DNA of 64,000 nucleotides from Auriscalpium vulgare (GCA_019915015.1 JAHBBC010000001.1:1736001-1800000), one strand, 5' to 3'. Numbered from the stretch's first letter, positions 10,695 through 21,472 are shown. The notes: generated by a model from the sequence alone, not told the origin. Made by a program: numbers and translations.

Positions 10695-11774
10695 ATGGCC
10701 TCCGTCCTCTCCCCAGGCCGCGCATCCCCCACGCCCCTCCCCTCCCTCCCGCCTTCTCCGACAGAAGAGGAGGACCTTGGCCGCCCAGCAGCCTGGGTCG
10801 ACGAAGATGACAACCACTCCCCAGACCTCACACCGACGTCCAATGCGAAGGGGAAGGCGCGAGCGACGGGCAGCGCACTAGGGTCCAGTTACGCAGAGGG
10901 CGGCACCGACGAGGCGTTGAGACGCATCGATGAGGGCGGAGACACAGAAACATACCCACCGATGAGCGGGGACGAGGCAGAAACACGGCGCATAGAGGAG
11001 GTGCGTGCTAGCCTGCCGGAGAGCCCTCCCCAACTGACCGTTCTCTTTCAGAACTTGCGCCGCTGGGAGATCGCCGAGCGCCAGCGGCGGAAGGCCGCGC
11101 GCGATGCCGCCGCAGGTTCCCCCCCTTCCAAGGGCTCTTCCGTATCTGTAGTCGCCGGCGTAGCGCGCCGCGCAAGCCTCCTCTGGCCCTCCAAGCGCGC
11201 GTCGCGCGAGGGTGCCGGCGCGCATCGCGCGCTGCGCACGTCAGAGGACGCCGTCGCGCTCGAGGACATCGAGGGCTCGCCCTCGCCCTCGCCCTCGCCC
11301 TCCCCTACCCCCAACCCTGTATCACAAAGAAATCGGCAGTACACGCAGGCAGACAATCCTTTTGCGGACCCTGGCGAATCGTCCTCGTCGCTATTCGTCA
11401 ATGCCGTGCCGCAGGCCGGGGACAGTTCGCCGCAATCGTCGTCTGCCATCGCCGCATCCGACTCAGGCGTATCGTTCACCGCGAAGGCAGGCCAGCGCCC
11501 ACCGCAGCCGCTGGACCTCCCGCAGCCCCGCTCGCCGCCGCCGCGGACGGAGACGCCCCACTCCAAACGCCCGCCTGAGCCGCGATCGCCGCCCAGCACC
11601 TCACCGGCGCCCCGCATGCCAGAAGAGGAGGAGCCGCCTGTCAAGTGGTGGACAGAGTGGTTGTGTGGGTGCAGTGAACACGGCGAGTTCCAGGTGCGCT
11701 CAATTCATCTGGCTTTGAACTGGAGAGAGCTGACTTTGTGACGCCAGGCTGCGCGGACGAACCCACTTGAGTAG
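10695..11774 (+). CDS. Conserved disordered protein with C-terminal WWTEWLCGC motif
   Basis: Three exons (10695-11000, 11052-11693, 11748-11774) encode 324 residues. The sequence is mostly Pro/Ser-rich and acidic, including an SPSPSPSPSPTPNP run near residue 195. A basic helix follows intron 1 (NLRRWEIAERQRRKAAR). The protein ends in WWTEWLCGCSEHGEFQ and then AARTNPLE. This closing pattern is one I associate with a conserved fungal hypothetical family. The first intron is 51 nt and in frame; removing it joins RRIEE to NLRRWEIAE. The last exon is only 27 nt. No enzymatic domain is visible; a scaffold or membrane-peripheral role is conceivable because of the Trp/Cys-rich tail. The ATG at 10695 is preferred over upstream in-frame ones because the protein becomes Pro/Ser-rich exactly from there. 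Confidence 0.75.
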
Positions 11775-12212
11775 CACCCCGTCCATGGCATCATATCCCT
11801 TCTCCTTTTTATCTTCCCGCCCTTACCCCGCTCCCTCCTTATTGGCGCTGTAATTATTGGTCACGAATCACGTCTGTTGGGTCTACTACATGTATAATCA
11901 CAATCATGCACACGGACACTGCGCTTTCGCTTCCATACCGTTCTTGAGTCTCGTTCTTACCCTAGTTACACCCGAACGGGTCAGCCACCCGCCCACTTTT
12001 TACGAACAAAAGTCGCGCTATTGTCGTCTATTGCAAGCATAGCTATGTATGAGCACCCAGGTGCAGTAGATACACAGACCATCGACTGCGTGATTGAACT
12101 TCGTAACGGAAACGTGGGCATCTAATTGGGAATGGAGAAGAAAGCGCATGGATCATGATAGACGTGAAGAAGCATTGCGAATCAAGAAATAAGACCGAGA
12201 ACTGTGCCCATG
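11775..12212. other. Convergent 3' intergenic region
   Basis: Lies between two converging genes. The sequence is relatively AT-rich and should hold both 3' untranslated regions. No further gene was seen. Confidence 0.4.
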
Positions 12213-14605
12213 TTAGTGTGACCCAGGGAACCGCACGACCTTGCGAGGCACGGACGCGCTGGCCCTATGATTGAGCGCGTCGGCGGCGAGCACCTCATCC
12301 GCGACGTTGTCTTCGTCCACAGTGACCTCGTCAGCTGCCACGCTCCCGACCTGGCTCGGGCCGCCGCCATCGCTCTGCAAGTGCAATCAGCGAGCAAATT
12401 CACCGACCGAGCGCAGCCTCGCACCTTGACAGCAGACGACCTCCTCGACAGCGTGCTTGGCCCGCCCGGAGCTAGGACACCCGCGACGCCCAACATCGGG
12501 TGTTCCACTGTCTGAACCGGCAGCGTCTCTTGCCCATCGCCGTCCACGTCGGCATCCTTGGCGCGCGGCTGCTCGACATCGACATGCGGGGGCGAGGCAA
12601 GGCCCGGCCCAGGTGAGCGGCGCGCCCAGAGCAGCCAGTCGGGCCCGTCTTGGCGCGAGGTGAGCGTTCGCGACAGCGAGAGCGTGCGCGAGCCCATCTG
12701 CCGGCCGGCGGAGAAGAACGGGATGGAAAGGCCGTCTGTGGGTTGGGTGAAGTTAAGACAAAGAGGTGGGAAAGGCACGTGCATGGGGCTTACGGATCAT
12801 GATGGAACCGAGCACGACGAAGGCGACGATGGGCTGAATGCTCGCCGCGAGGTACTCTTGCTGGCTGCGCGGCGGGGAATGGGGAGCTTCTAGGCGATGT
12901 TGCGCGAGTGTGGCGATGAAAATGGCTCCTACGCCCATCTTCCCGACAAGTCTGTAAGACAGGGAGTTAAGATGATATTGCATATGGGATTTACTCACAG
13001 GACCTGGAATGCATCATGAGGGAGACAGCCTGGTACAGACAAGGATATTGAGGACGCACCAAAATGACCTGAAAACAGTGCCTCCCTCCATGAGCGGATC
13101 TCCGGAATCCAGGTATACAGAATCAGCATCGACGGGATACGACGCAGAACTAGCAAGGCGAGGAACAGCAGAATAAGACGCCAAGGTGTGATACCCAGCT
13201 CTGGCGATGTGAACTGATCGAATGGCATCCACGCGCCGATATACACGAAGCACGCGCAGTTGAGGACGAGATCAATGACAGACGAGAAAACCTCGTCCTC
13301 AGTCTGGTGGTTGAAGTGTCCATCCCATGAGATTGCGCTGCCTGCTAAAATGTAAAATTCAGACTGAGGGCAGCGCAATCATGCGTACCTGCAGCAAATG
13401 CAGCGAGTAGATCGTCGCTGCCGAGCGTACTGGTGATCCCGATAGTGAATACTGCCAAGGCGAGGTATTGCGCGACATAGGATTCACGATCGATATAACC
13501 CTTGCGCTGCGTGTATTTCATGATGTTTGAGAACGCCAAGCCTAAGAAACGATAAAGATCAGACGAGATGTGCTACCGCCACCGTTGGAGCATACCTAGC
13601 AAGGCCCCGAGGACGATTCCCAGAACTACTTCATCTGTTGAGAGTAATTAGTAATGGGATGAGCATCTGCGCCAACCGTGACAGGATTCCACGCACATAG
13701 CCAACCAACGAGAAACCATTTCCCAATAGCTTCGCGCCGCGTCGCTTCTGTCGTCAGATAGATGGAGATGCTAAGGAACGGGTAGGCCAGCCCGTCATTC
13801 GACGCGGACTCTGCTGCAAGTAAGCGACGGAGATTGGCCGGAACATGCTTCACAGCGAAGCTTCCACCTACAGAGATGCATTGATAAGCGGCATTAAGGG
13901 ACATGAGTGCAGCGCAATACCTATGATGGCAGCGCAGGTAGTGGGATCGGTCGGCGTGAGGCACGCGGAGATCGCTAGCGCAGATATGAAGTCCAAACGA
14001 GGGAACAGAACGTGAATAAAGGCTGCACGGACATGAGCATGCATGCATGTTGATCGATTTGCATACGTACAAGCAGATACGACCCATCCGAACGCCATAG
14101 TAGGCACGACCATGACCAGAAGACTCTTGACGTTCTTTGCCATGTAAGATTGGGGAAGCTCGACGCCGATGGCGAAGAGGCCAGTCGCGAGTACGATACG
14201 CATGACCTCCCGTGTGAGGGTGTCGATGTTGTCTGTCCACGAGCGTGGATCAAATATATTCGCGGCATGAGGACCCATGATGATCCCGAAAGCCGTCCCA
14301 AGCACAACCTCGTTGATGTAAAACTTTCAAGCGAACTTTCGTGAGCGCGGAGTCCATAGTAGATGCAATGGAAGCACCTTCTCCTTGACGAGTAACGATA
14401 CCATGCTGAACTGAAAAGCGCCGAAAAATGACCACCAGGACGCAAAGCCGTTACGACAAACAGATAAAAAGCACTCACCGCCACAACGAAACCACCCAGC
14501 ACGACATATGCCCAGCTCGGGTCAGAAATCTGTCATGCCGGCGAGTTTGTGATCCACGAGACAAAATAACAGTGGATGACGAACTTCCAAGAGTTTGATA
14601 CCCAT
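12213..14605 (-). CDS. NHA1: Plasma-membrane Na+(K+)/H+ antiporter, NHA1 type
   Basis: Exports Na+ or K+ in exchange for protons at the plasma membrane, for salt and pH homeostasis. Thirteen exons (14585-14605, 14479-14529, 14378-14410, 14071-14323, 13921-14022, 13697-13867, 13596-13634, 13389-13541, 13060-13344, 12999-13003, 12794-12938, 12425-12735, 12213-12374) join in phase to 576 residues. Family landmarks are LAYVVLGGF-like SWAYVVLGGF, LGTAFGIIMGPHAA, FAIGVELP, ACLTPTDP with the paired transport-site region, the SNDGLAYPF loop, FAAAGSAISWDG, FGPMGVGAIF and HGLSIPFF. The C-terminal tail (~150 residues) is short compared with yeast NHA1 and is acidic. Exon 10 is only 5 nt (GTCCT) and completes the Gly-Pro of FGPMGVG. 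Skipping it loses the frame, whereas retaining the 60-nt intron after it would insert 20 residues into this conserved helix. Confidence 0.9.
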
Positions 14606-15402
14606 TGCTGTGTGCTAGTACTGCATGAACAGCGTGCAAAATTTCAGAAAGTAAGAGAAGTCCCCAAGACGAGGTCCGATGAAGATGATGGTCAGTGTCA
14701 CGGTGGTAAGGGACGTCACTGAGCGCTTGAGCCTTGTAGGCGCGGCACGTTTCTTATATCTATTACATAATCTCGCCCTCAGTAACTTACTTCTTGTCCT
14801 TTCTTGGCTCCCTTTCTTCGAATAAAGCACTAACACATGACGCATGGCTCGTGCATCTTCGCGTCGAGGCGCTCGCTAGCCTGCTTGCGGAGAAAGGCAT
14901 GGCATGGACGGGGGAGAGGGCACGGGCAATTGCAAGATGAGATGCTACTAGTCACGGCACGAAGTCGAGCGCGAGCGGCCGTTGCGGCGGCCGCCTGACG
15001 TTTCCGGCCGCAATATCTCGCTCCAGTGTAACAACATCTCGCGGGTTGTTCGTAGTTCGTCTGGCAATGTTATCGAATTTCTACGATCTATGGGAGCCTC
15101 GGGAACGGACTGCCGGCAGCGTGCCACCCGTGCCGAGCTCAGTAAAGCCTCAGTATATGCTTGAGATATGCGCATGCCACGGACCATCTTACGACTGACA
15201 TGTACATCACGACAACGTGAGGTCTTATGTAGTGTATTCTCAGTATGTGAAATAGGATTATACTACGACTATCCCGTGCTGCGATTGGGATGCACTCCGA
15301 CGATGTGGTCTAGTTGCAAGCAGACCAATTCCTCACGTCCCTTTCGCAGAGGCCGTCACAATGGATAATGTCATTGCTCTGGTTCCTATGCTCGGGGCAT
15401 TC
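14606..15402. promoter_or_regulatory. Intergenic region upstream of the antiporter
   Basis: Contains the presumed antiporter promoter and the 3' end of the arylesterase-like gene. Short frames only. I see no further gene. Confidence 0.35.
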
Positions 15403-16819
15403 TCATATCCTGCATTTGAGGATATGTGAAGTGACCAGTCCTGCAAACGTTGATCAGCGCCCGCTCTCCCGGTTCACACCGCGACTTACCACTTAGGTAC
15501 AACAGTCCTCTCCTGCTGTCATGTACCACAGATGTTGCCCCTTTGATTTGACTCCCATCGTCCTCAAATGCCTTCGAGAGATTGGTGTCATAAGTGAAGA
15601 ACCAGTGAAGGTACTCACCTTCTCGATCTTGTAGTTCTCCCCAAAGTAAGAGCTCTCTCCTGTGTTACGGGTAATCCGAAGACCAGAAGACGGTGTGATT
15701 TTTGAGGAATTGGCGCGGCAGCGATGAACGAGAGCGCTTCGACGATCCGGCTGCCATAAAGCGCCGTCCTCGTCCACCGATACGTTGTCAATGAGACGGT
15801 CTGTGGACAGAGATATGCAGCCTGTCCAAAACATTCATCTCTGACAACGCACCTGTGCGAATGGTATCGATGATGCTGAGTGTATTGTCGGCATGGTGTT
15901 CCAAGACGCGAACCTCAGCGTCTTTGCTGTTCGCGAGGTAGAAAGTCCCATTGGGCGCCGTTGTCAAGCCGTTGGACCCGAGGATATTAGGAAGGGCAAT
16001 CTTGCACCAATGTCAACGTGGCAGTACGCAACCGAGCTCCTTTTCAACCCGAGGAGCTCAAGAAAGCGAGACTGAATGGGGGGAGGGGGTCAATGTAAGC
16101 AGGAGGATTGACTGCGCAACACTGACTCGGCCGACTTTCTTGCCGTGGTCATTAGAAACGAAGAAGCTCTTGCCGTCCGGAAAGCCCACGACATCGTTCG
16201 GCGTGATGATCACAGGGTCCTCGACCGTCTTAACATGCGTCGCGATCTCACCGCCTACAGTCGTCTTGAAAATCTCGACTACAGAGTCGGCGCCAACGTC
16301 TTCGGCATGTCCATTTAGCGGCTCACGATGATTGATCGCGTAGATAAACAGCTCCTTCGGATTAGATGATGACGGCACGACGTCAAAGCCGTGCGTCGAG
16401 AAGCCTCGCGGAGAATCGAAGCCTTGAAACTTTGAGCCGAGTGACAGAGGAGGTCGACGGGTCATAAAACGCCAGAACGTCGTCGTGGTTGTTTTCCTCT
16501 CCGCTAAATAAGTCGAGCGCAGGAATCCAATGGCTGCGACCTGCTGGCGTGGAGCATCCTGCGTACAGCAGTCCACTGGGCGCATGCAAAACGAGCTCTG
16601 CACGAAAACTTTAGTGGGTAGTTAATGGATGGGAGAGGGTACGGTTGCACTTTCGCATGCTTTTAACTCGAGGATAGATTGGCAATCCGAATTCCCGACG
16701 CTTTCTATCACACGGCCTATTGCGCCTATGTTCAGGAGGACGGGCTTCAGGTGGAATTGGTACTCCGCCGCAACGAGGGCAGCGAAGACGGCTGTGGCAG
16801 TGATCCATCCACCGGCCAT
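15403..16819 (-). pseudogene. Arylesterase/paraoxonase-like gene with two single-base frame breaks
   Basis: Six exons (16651-16819, 16127-16597, 15853-16071, 15619-15821, 15490-15571, 15403-15440) assemble into a six-bladed propeller hydrolase of the serum paraoxonase/arylesterase type. It has an N-terminal signal anchor (ITATAVFAALVAAEYQF). Family marks are DVVPSSSNPKELFIYAINH, NDVVGFPDGKSFFVSNDHG, NVSVDEDGALW and the closing GLVTSHILKCRI. Two positions break the frame. Near 16423-16433 one base too many separates VTRLKV from QGFDSPRGF. Near 16001-16014 one base too few separates SVAYCHVDIG from CKIALPNILGSNG. The two shifts cancel, and the rest is free of stops. It is either a recent pseudogene or a functional gene with two sequence errors; the nearby RPS2 error makes the second option credible. 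Substrates of fungal members are largely unknown. Confidence 0.75.
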
Positions 16820-17285
16820 GTCGTGGGGGAGGGGAAGGGGTGGTAAGGGTAGATCATTCTCAGGTTAAATCGTGGGGACATCAATACGTGTGTGTGATAC
16901 TTACACGCGATCCCCCTTCATCCCCCCTCGGGTCCGGGTTCACGTAGACCCTATTATCAGCTGTTAGCGTTCTTCCTATAGCACATAAATACGTAGTCAG
17001 CATCGCGAAAGAATCGTCCGGTCCGGCTCGGACAGGACTGTTGTAATGGTCTATAGATTGAATTGATTATAGTTCACCCGTTTGTGTGGCGTAGCCGATT
17101 GGTCGCCGCTACATAGGCCGGAAAGACGCACGGCGAGAGGTAATCGTCGGAGTTTGAGCGAGGATGTGCGCCGCCCGTAGTCACAAGATGTGCAAGTTGA
17201 GCATGTCATGTCAGGCGTAGAGAAGAATATAACATGCCCATGTTTTGAAAAATACAGCAAAACCTGAACGTAGTAGTCGCACCCT
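16820..17285. promoter_or_regulatory. Spacer between RPS2 and the arylesterase-like gene
   Basis: Both neighbours are on the minus strand. This region should carry the promoter of the arylesterase-like gene and the RPS2 3' end. I see no other gene. Confidence 0.35.
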
Positions 17286-17940
17286 CTAGTACTGCTGCTT
17301 CCTGCCCGCGATTTGCAGATGCGCGCTGTGCTCGTCGTAGGGAAGTTTGGATAGAGGAATTTCGCGCCAGAGGTCGGGCGTCAGGAACGAATATGTACTT
17401 GTGATCTGTATTGCAAGAAGAGCCTCAGCAAGGCGAATTGGAGATGACAGATGGACCACATACCGCTTCGAAGGTCGCTTTCAAGAAGTTACCCATCGTC
17501 GCGGTGGAACCCTTTGACTGGGTGTACACGTCTTGCACGCCGGCGAGCTGCAGCAACCGCTTCGACGCGGGGGCAGCGACGATACCAGTACCACGCGGCG
17601 CGGGAATCAGACGGCACATGACCGATCCGACCTTCCGCTGACCTTCGACGGCACCGTGTGCGGCGCACCGAGGTTGGCACCCCAGTAGCCACGACGAACG
17701 GGGATGACAGAAAGCTTGGCAAGGATGATGGCGCCGCGAATTGCGGTGGCGACCTCCTTCGCACACTTGACGCCGAGGCCGACATGGCCGTCGAAGTCAC
17801 CGATGGCGACGAACGCCTTGAAGCGCGTGCGCTGGCCTGCACGCGTCTGCTTCTGCACAGGCATGATCTTCATGACCTCGTCCTTGAGGTTGGGAAGGAA
17901 GAAGTCGACGATTTGGTACTCCTTGACCGGGAGCGAGAAT

Positions 17941-17981
<41 letters not shown>

Positions 17982-18178
17982 GAGACGGCCCAGCTTGGTG
18001 ACGGGAACCCTGCGTGCAAATTCGAGGTGAGCGGAGTTCTGTTGTATGAGGGAGGAAATGCGCACCATTCCTTCTCCTCGTCCTTACGACCGCCGCGACG
18101 ACCACGTCCACGGCCACGGCCTCTGTCACCACCACGCCCACGGCCAAATCCACCACGTCCTCGGGGAGCGTCAGCCAT
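17286..18178 (-). CDS. RPS2: 40S ribosomal protein S2 (uS5), one-base frame break
   Basis: Cytosolic small-subunit protein of the decoding region. Three exons (18066-18178, 17464-18009, 17286-17405) give 259 residues once one base is restored. The N-terminus has the typical Gly-Arg repeats ([19 protein letters not shown]). Family sequence follows: [22 protein letters not shown]-like [44 protein letters not shown], then [12 protein letters not shown], and the ending GRKQQY. Between KVSG and KVGSVMCRL the sequence reads GGAAGG where the conserved protein requires GGAAAGG (17631-17636). Without that base a stop follows within ~10 codons. Loss of RPS2 would be lethal unless another copy exists, so a sequencing or assembly deletion is the likeliest cause. 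Confidence 0.93.
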
Positions 18179-18858
18179 TTTGTTGGAGCTGAGAATTTAC
18201 TGGCAACGGGGAATCGGTCAGTTTCTCGATATTACCCGACGGCCGTCATCCACACGATCCGCCGTCCATCCATCGGTTTGCGGGCCTCCACCACATCTCT
18301 GATCAGTCGGAGCATGCCCAGACATCGCAGACTTGGACTCCCGTGGTGAAAACAGCAATGGGGTACTCACGTCTTGAGTTTTGAGAGGTCGGTGTCGGCG
18401 TGCTGCTCTGTCGATCTGCGCGGAGAGCCAGTCAGTTGTGACGATGTGACTTCTGTGTGACACGGGCGTGACGCAGCCGCGTCGAGGCCCCGGAACACTC
18501 CCTGTAAGCGGTTGAGCCTCGAGAAGCAAGGGATGGCTGAGTAGTTCGCGCACTTCTCTTCCAATGAGACGGTGCATCTTCCAGTCTGCAGAATGACCTT
18601 TCCGACGACCTGTTGTCGCCGCAGCGCCTGGATCAAGCCTGGATACAAGAGGCGGAGCAGCACGCCACAGGCACGTGCGTAGGCCCAGGCGCCCGGTATA
18701 TAACGGCGAAGCGACGGATCCGCCCGATCCCCAGCTTGCCTCCGACCACCGCGCCACCCGAGTACAGCCCTTCCCAGCTTCATTTCCCTACACCAACACC
18801 TCCAGTACGTGTCCATATCCGATGCTACCCCCCTGCTTGTCTGTCTCACCAGTCGTTT
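18179..18858. promoter_or_regulatory. Divergent promoter region of RPS2 and antizyme
   Basis: Separates RPS2 (minus) from the antizyme gene (plus). A TATA box (TATATAA, 18697-18703) faces the antizyme side, with a pyrimidine-rich stretch after it that is probably the 5' leader. Several short frames overlap here but none has family features. Confidence 0.45.
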
Positions 18859-19977
18859 ATGGCCGTATCAGGCTTTTTAGCTCCCCAACATCTCTTTTTT
18901 GCAACCCTCGCCCAGATCAAGTTGGCAGCCCATGTCGAATCCCACCAATATGAATTTTATAAAACCGAAATCTAGTCCTTGCCCCGCGTACGCAGACATC
19001 GCCCTCATCACCCGCATTCTCGTTTGACTATAATCCTAGCAACGGCCGTCAAACCGTTGGAGATGGGGCATGCTATAGCGACGACCTTCCTAGCAGTGTG
19101 ATCGCTGTCTGCCACCTCCAGGGGGCGGACGACATCTACTATTACTCTACTACCTTCTCTGGGGGGCCCGGGGTGCGTCGTTCTTCTCTTCCCTTGTTCC
19201 ACCATCGTCTTACTAATATTTTTGGCAGTGGCGCTTTTGACGCGCCTAAGTCCAAATGCCCTCCTGACAGAGGGTCGTCGGGCTGCGTGACAGGCAGCCC
19301 GGCGTCTACATACGCATCGTCTGCGTATGACCGCTCCATTTCGATCTCCCCTTCCTTCTCCTCTTCCGAACCCGATCCCCGCATCAACAGCCAATACCAC
19401 GGATCCTTCGTGCCCCCCCGTGCCTCCGTCGCTCCCCAGCCCATCCGCGGTGCGAACAAGCATGTTGACTACGCCCACAACCTCGCGACGCCGCCGCTCA
19501 CGCCCGACGACGATGATGCGGACGATACTCCAATAAAGCAAAATGACGATGCGCTCGAGCTGTTGACCACGCTCTTCCCGCACGAGGGCCTCAAAGCACT
19601 TCCATACGCCAAGAGTGTCACTATCTCTTCGCCTGGCATGGGTGCGGCCTTTGACGGTGTCGTTCTCGAACTTCCCAACCGGCCGAGGACGCTCTACATC
19701 GACGGAAAAAGTGCCGAGCTCGTCAGCCTGCGTGAGAGGTATGTCGTAATTATCTACGTCGCGGTCAGAGCATAACGTGTCTTCTTGCAGCATCGTCGCC
19801 CTGCTGGACCTCGCCGACGAGCATCTGGACTGCTCGGCGCTGGTCATCGCCCTCGAGAAGACGTCTCCTACCCTTGGCGACCTGCTCCACTCCCTTATGT
19901 ACGTCGGCGCCACGGTTGTCACGAAGCCGCCCTTCCAGGCCGATTCTGCATACGTTCTGGTTGGGCTTGAGATATAG
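18859..19977 (+). CDS. OAZ: Ornithine decarboxylase antizyme, expressed by +1 frameshifting
   Basis: Antizyme binds ornithine decarboxylase and directs it to the proteasome when polyamines are high. The zero frame ends at TGA 19238-19240 after an intron (19173-19228). Its last residues are GADDIYYYSTTFSGGPG then WRF. The +1 frame starts at 19239 (DAPKSKCPP) and runs through an intron at 19739-19790 to 19977. It carries the C-terminal fold: SIVALLDLADEHLDC, then TSPTLGDLLHSLMYVGATVV and SAYVLVGLEI. The context GPG-WRF-stop-DAP resembles the vertebrate GPGPRWCS-stop-DAP. The zero-frame start is unresolved. A two-codon first exon at 18859 spliced to 18996 keeps frame, but an upstream exon or a one-base error near 18960-18990 are alternatives. 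About 228 residues are encoded after the shift. Identity of the C-terminal domain is firm; the start is not. Confidence 0.85.
19229..19241 (+). promoter_or_regulatory. Programmed +1 ribosomal frameshift site (TTT TGA C)
   Basis: The first bases after the intron read TGG CGC TTT TGA C. Skipping the T of TGA gives GAC GCG CCT (Asp-Ala-Pro) in the frame that encodes the antizyme domain. Known antizyme sites have a sense codon followed by TGA. TGG two codons before the slip codon is shared with vertebrate genes (TGG TGC TCC TGA). Because the site begins at the exon edge, only spliced mRNA has the conserved upstream context. Confidence 0.8.
19259..19301 (+). promoter_or_regulatory. Two consecutive hairpins downstream of the frameshift site
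   Basis: CCCTC pairs with GAGGG (19259-19263 with 19270-19274, six-base loop). CGGGCTGC pairs with GCAGCCCG (19279-19286 with 19294-19301, seven-base loop). They begin 19 bases after the TGA. Downstream RNA structures stimulate several antizyme shifts, so these are candidates. Function is inferred. Confidence 0.4.
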
Positions 19978-20188
19978 GTCAAAGGTTGCATGTTGGCGAA
20001 TCGGTATTCTATTTGAGCTTGGGACGCTCGAGAAGTTAGGAGTTCGCACATTCATATTCTTGTCCATTGTCATTTTCTTTCTATCATGTATGCACCTTGA
20101 CTGTTACTATACACACACGAGCGATCGTATCCACAATACCACGTTGTGAGTGTCGTTGAAAGTCACCAACGAACCACCACAACGAAAC

Positions 20189-21100
20189 TTAGAAGTGTGT
20201 GCTCGGCCGGTCCACTCTCACACCATCTACAAAAACGTCCACCTTCTCGTCATAGAAGGCCACATAGCCTTTTATGTCTGCGCACTCCACAGTCGGGTTG
20301 CGGTACCACCACACAAGGCCGTCCCTTTTCTCTCCCGACGGCAGCTTCACATCATAGTATCCCGCGACACCCTGCTCCCATTTCAGCTCGCAGGACCGAG
20401 CGCAGCGAAATCAGACGCACCTTGTACGGGCACGCGGACGTCAGTTCGGAGTGCACGAGGAGGTCGAGCCGCACGTCAGTCTTGGGGATGTAAGTGCGCA
20501 CGGGAAGACCCGTCTCGAAGAGCAGGCGCGGCTTGAGTGTGTCTGCGAGCAGCGTGCCCTCCAGCTCCACACGGACGCGGCGGGCAGATTGCAGCACATC
20601 TACGCGCTACAGAGACCGTTAGCACTTGGCTCCTCGTCCATAGGGGTGAAAGAGTGAGCGGACTTTGTACGGGTCCTTCGGGTGCACGAAGATTTCCTCC
20701 TCCTCCTCGAACCACGCGTCCGCCTTGTCGAATATGATCTTCACGAGTCCCGCGAGTGGGCCCATGCGGTGCAGGATGGCCGCCTTGGGCGCACGCTGCC
20801 CATTGTGCACGAGGTCGCACACTTCGGTGCCGCTCTCCGGCGGCCGCGGCAGGCTGGACGACGCCTGCAGGAGCTTGTTCGGAACGTCGGACTGCAGAAA
20901 ATAGTACGTGGGGTAGTACGTGTGCTCCCATCTGTGCGCGGGAGGTCAGCGGGGGAAAATAGACTGGTTTGGTGAGAGTGCGCTCACACCAGACGCGCGC
21001 GCGTTGTGTCGACGATGAAATCGCCGCCGAACACCACGCGCACGCGCTTGTGCGACGGCTCGTTGTAGCCTACGTGCGGAAAGGGGACGGCTTTGGCCAT
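20189..21100 (-). CDS. DUF427 domain protein
   Basis: Four exons (20988-21100, 20664-20931, 20421-20606, 20189-20371) give 249 residues. Both halves resemble DUF427 units. The first has RVRVVFGGDFIVDTTRARL, WEHTYYPTYYF and an acidic EEEEEIFVHPKDPYK. The second has RVELEGTLLADTLKPRLLFE, TGLPVRTYIPKTDVRLDLL and CPYKGVAGYYDV, then WWYRNPTVECADIKGYVAFYD and KVDVFVDG. The family is widespread in bacteria and fungi, soluble, and without an agreed biochemical role. Strong conservation of the Tyr/Trp-rich core suggests a ligand-binding barrel. All introns are in phase with good splice sites. The next gene upstream on the same strand is SSL1, 372 bases away, with no reason to expect joint regulation. 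Confidence 0.87.
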
Positions 21101-21472
21101 GGTTGCTGTAGAGCTGCTTTTGTGGGGAAGCTGGTGCCTGCGGTCCTGATGATCGAAGTCCTTTATACTGAGTGATACGTCTGGAAGTCCGGAAGTCGGG
21201 GCTTATAAGGAGATCGTTGGCTCGCAGGCGGAATCGTGAGTATGCTGACATTGCAGGAGACGCCTTCGTCCTGTGGAATTGTCGGAAACTTGAAAGGTGA
21301 GCATCATCCCCCAAAGGCATTGTTGCGTGATGTCGAGCGAGAGTGAGAAAGACAAACGATGCATTGCTCCCATGCTCAGTAGCCACAGCCGCGGCAAGTC
21401 GGGCAAACTGTGCAGCACAAATACACTGACGCCCTGGAATACCATAGAACCACTGAGTCGCACGCTGTCGCG
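21101..21472. promoter_or_regulatory. Spacer between SSL1 and the DUF427 gene
   Basis: Presumed promoter of the DUF427 gene and 3' end of SSL1. No further gene seen. Confidence 0.35.

Noticed and set aside
11048..11644. Minus-strand frame of 198 codons
   Set aside because: Lies opposite the disordered protein, with composition mirroring its Ser/Pro repeats.
18218..18849. Overlapping minus-strand frames upstream of RPS2
   Set aside because: No family features, compositionally like promoter DNA, and they overlap the TATA region of the antizyme gene.
18932..19027. ORF from ATG 18932 ending GTT TGA C as the antizyme frameshift site
   Set aside because: A +1 shift here would also enter the right frame, but the 56-nt intron downstream would then break it. 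The site at 19229-19241 agrees with splicing and with the vertebrate WCS-DAP context.
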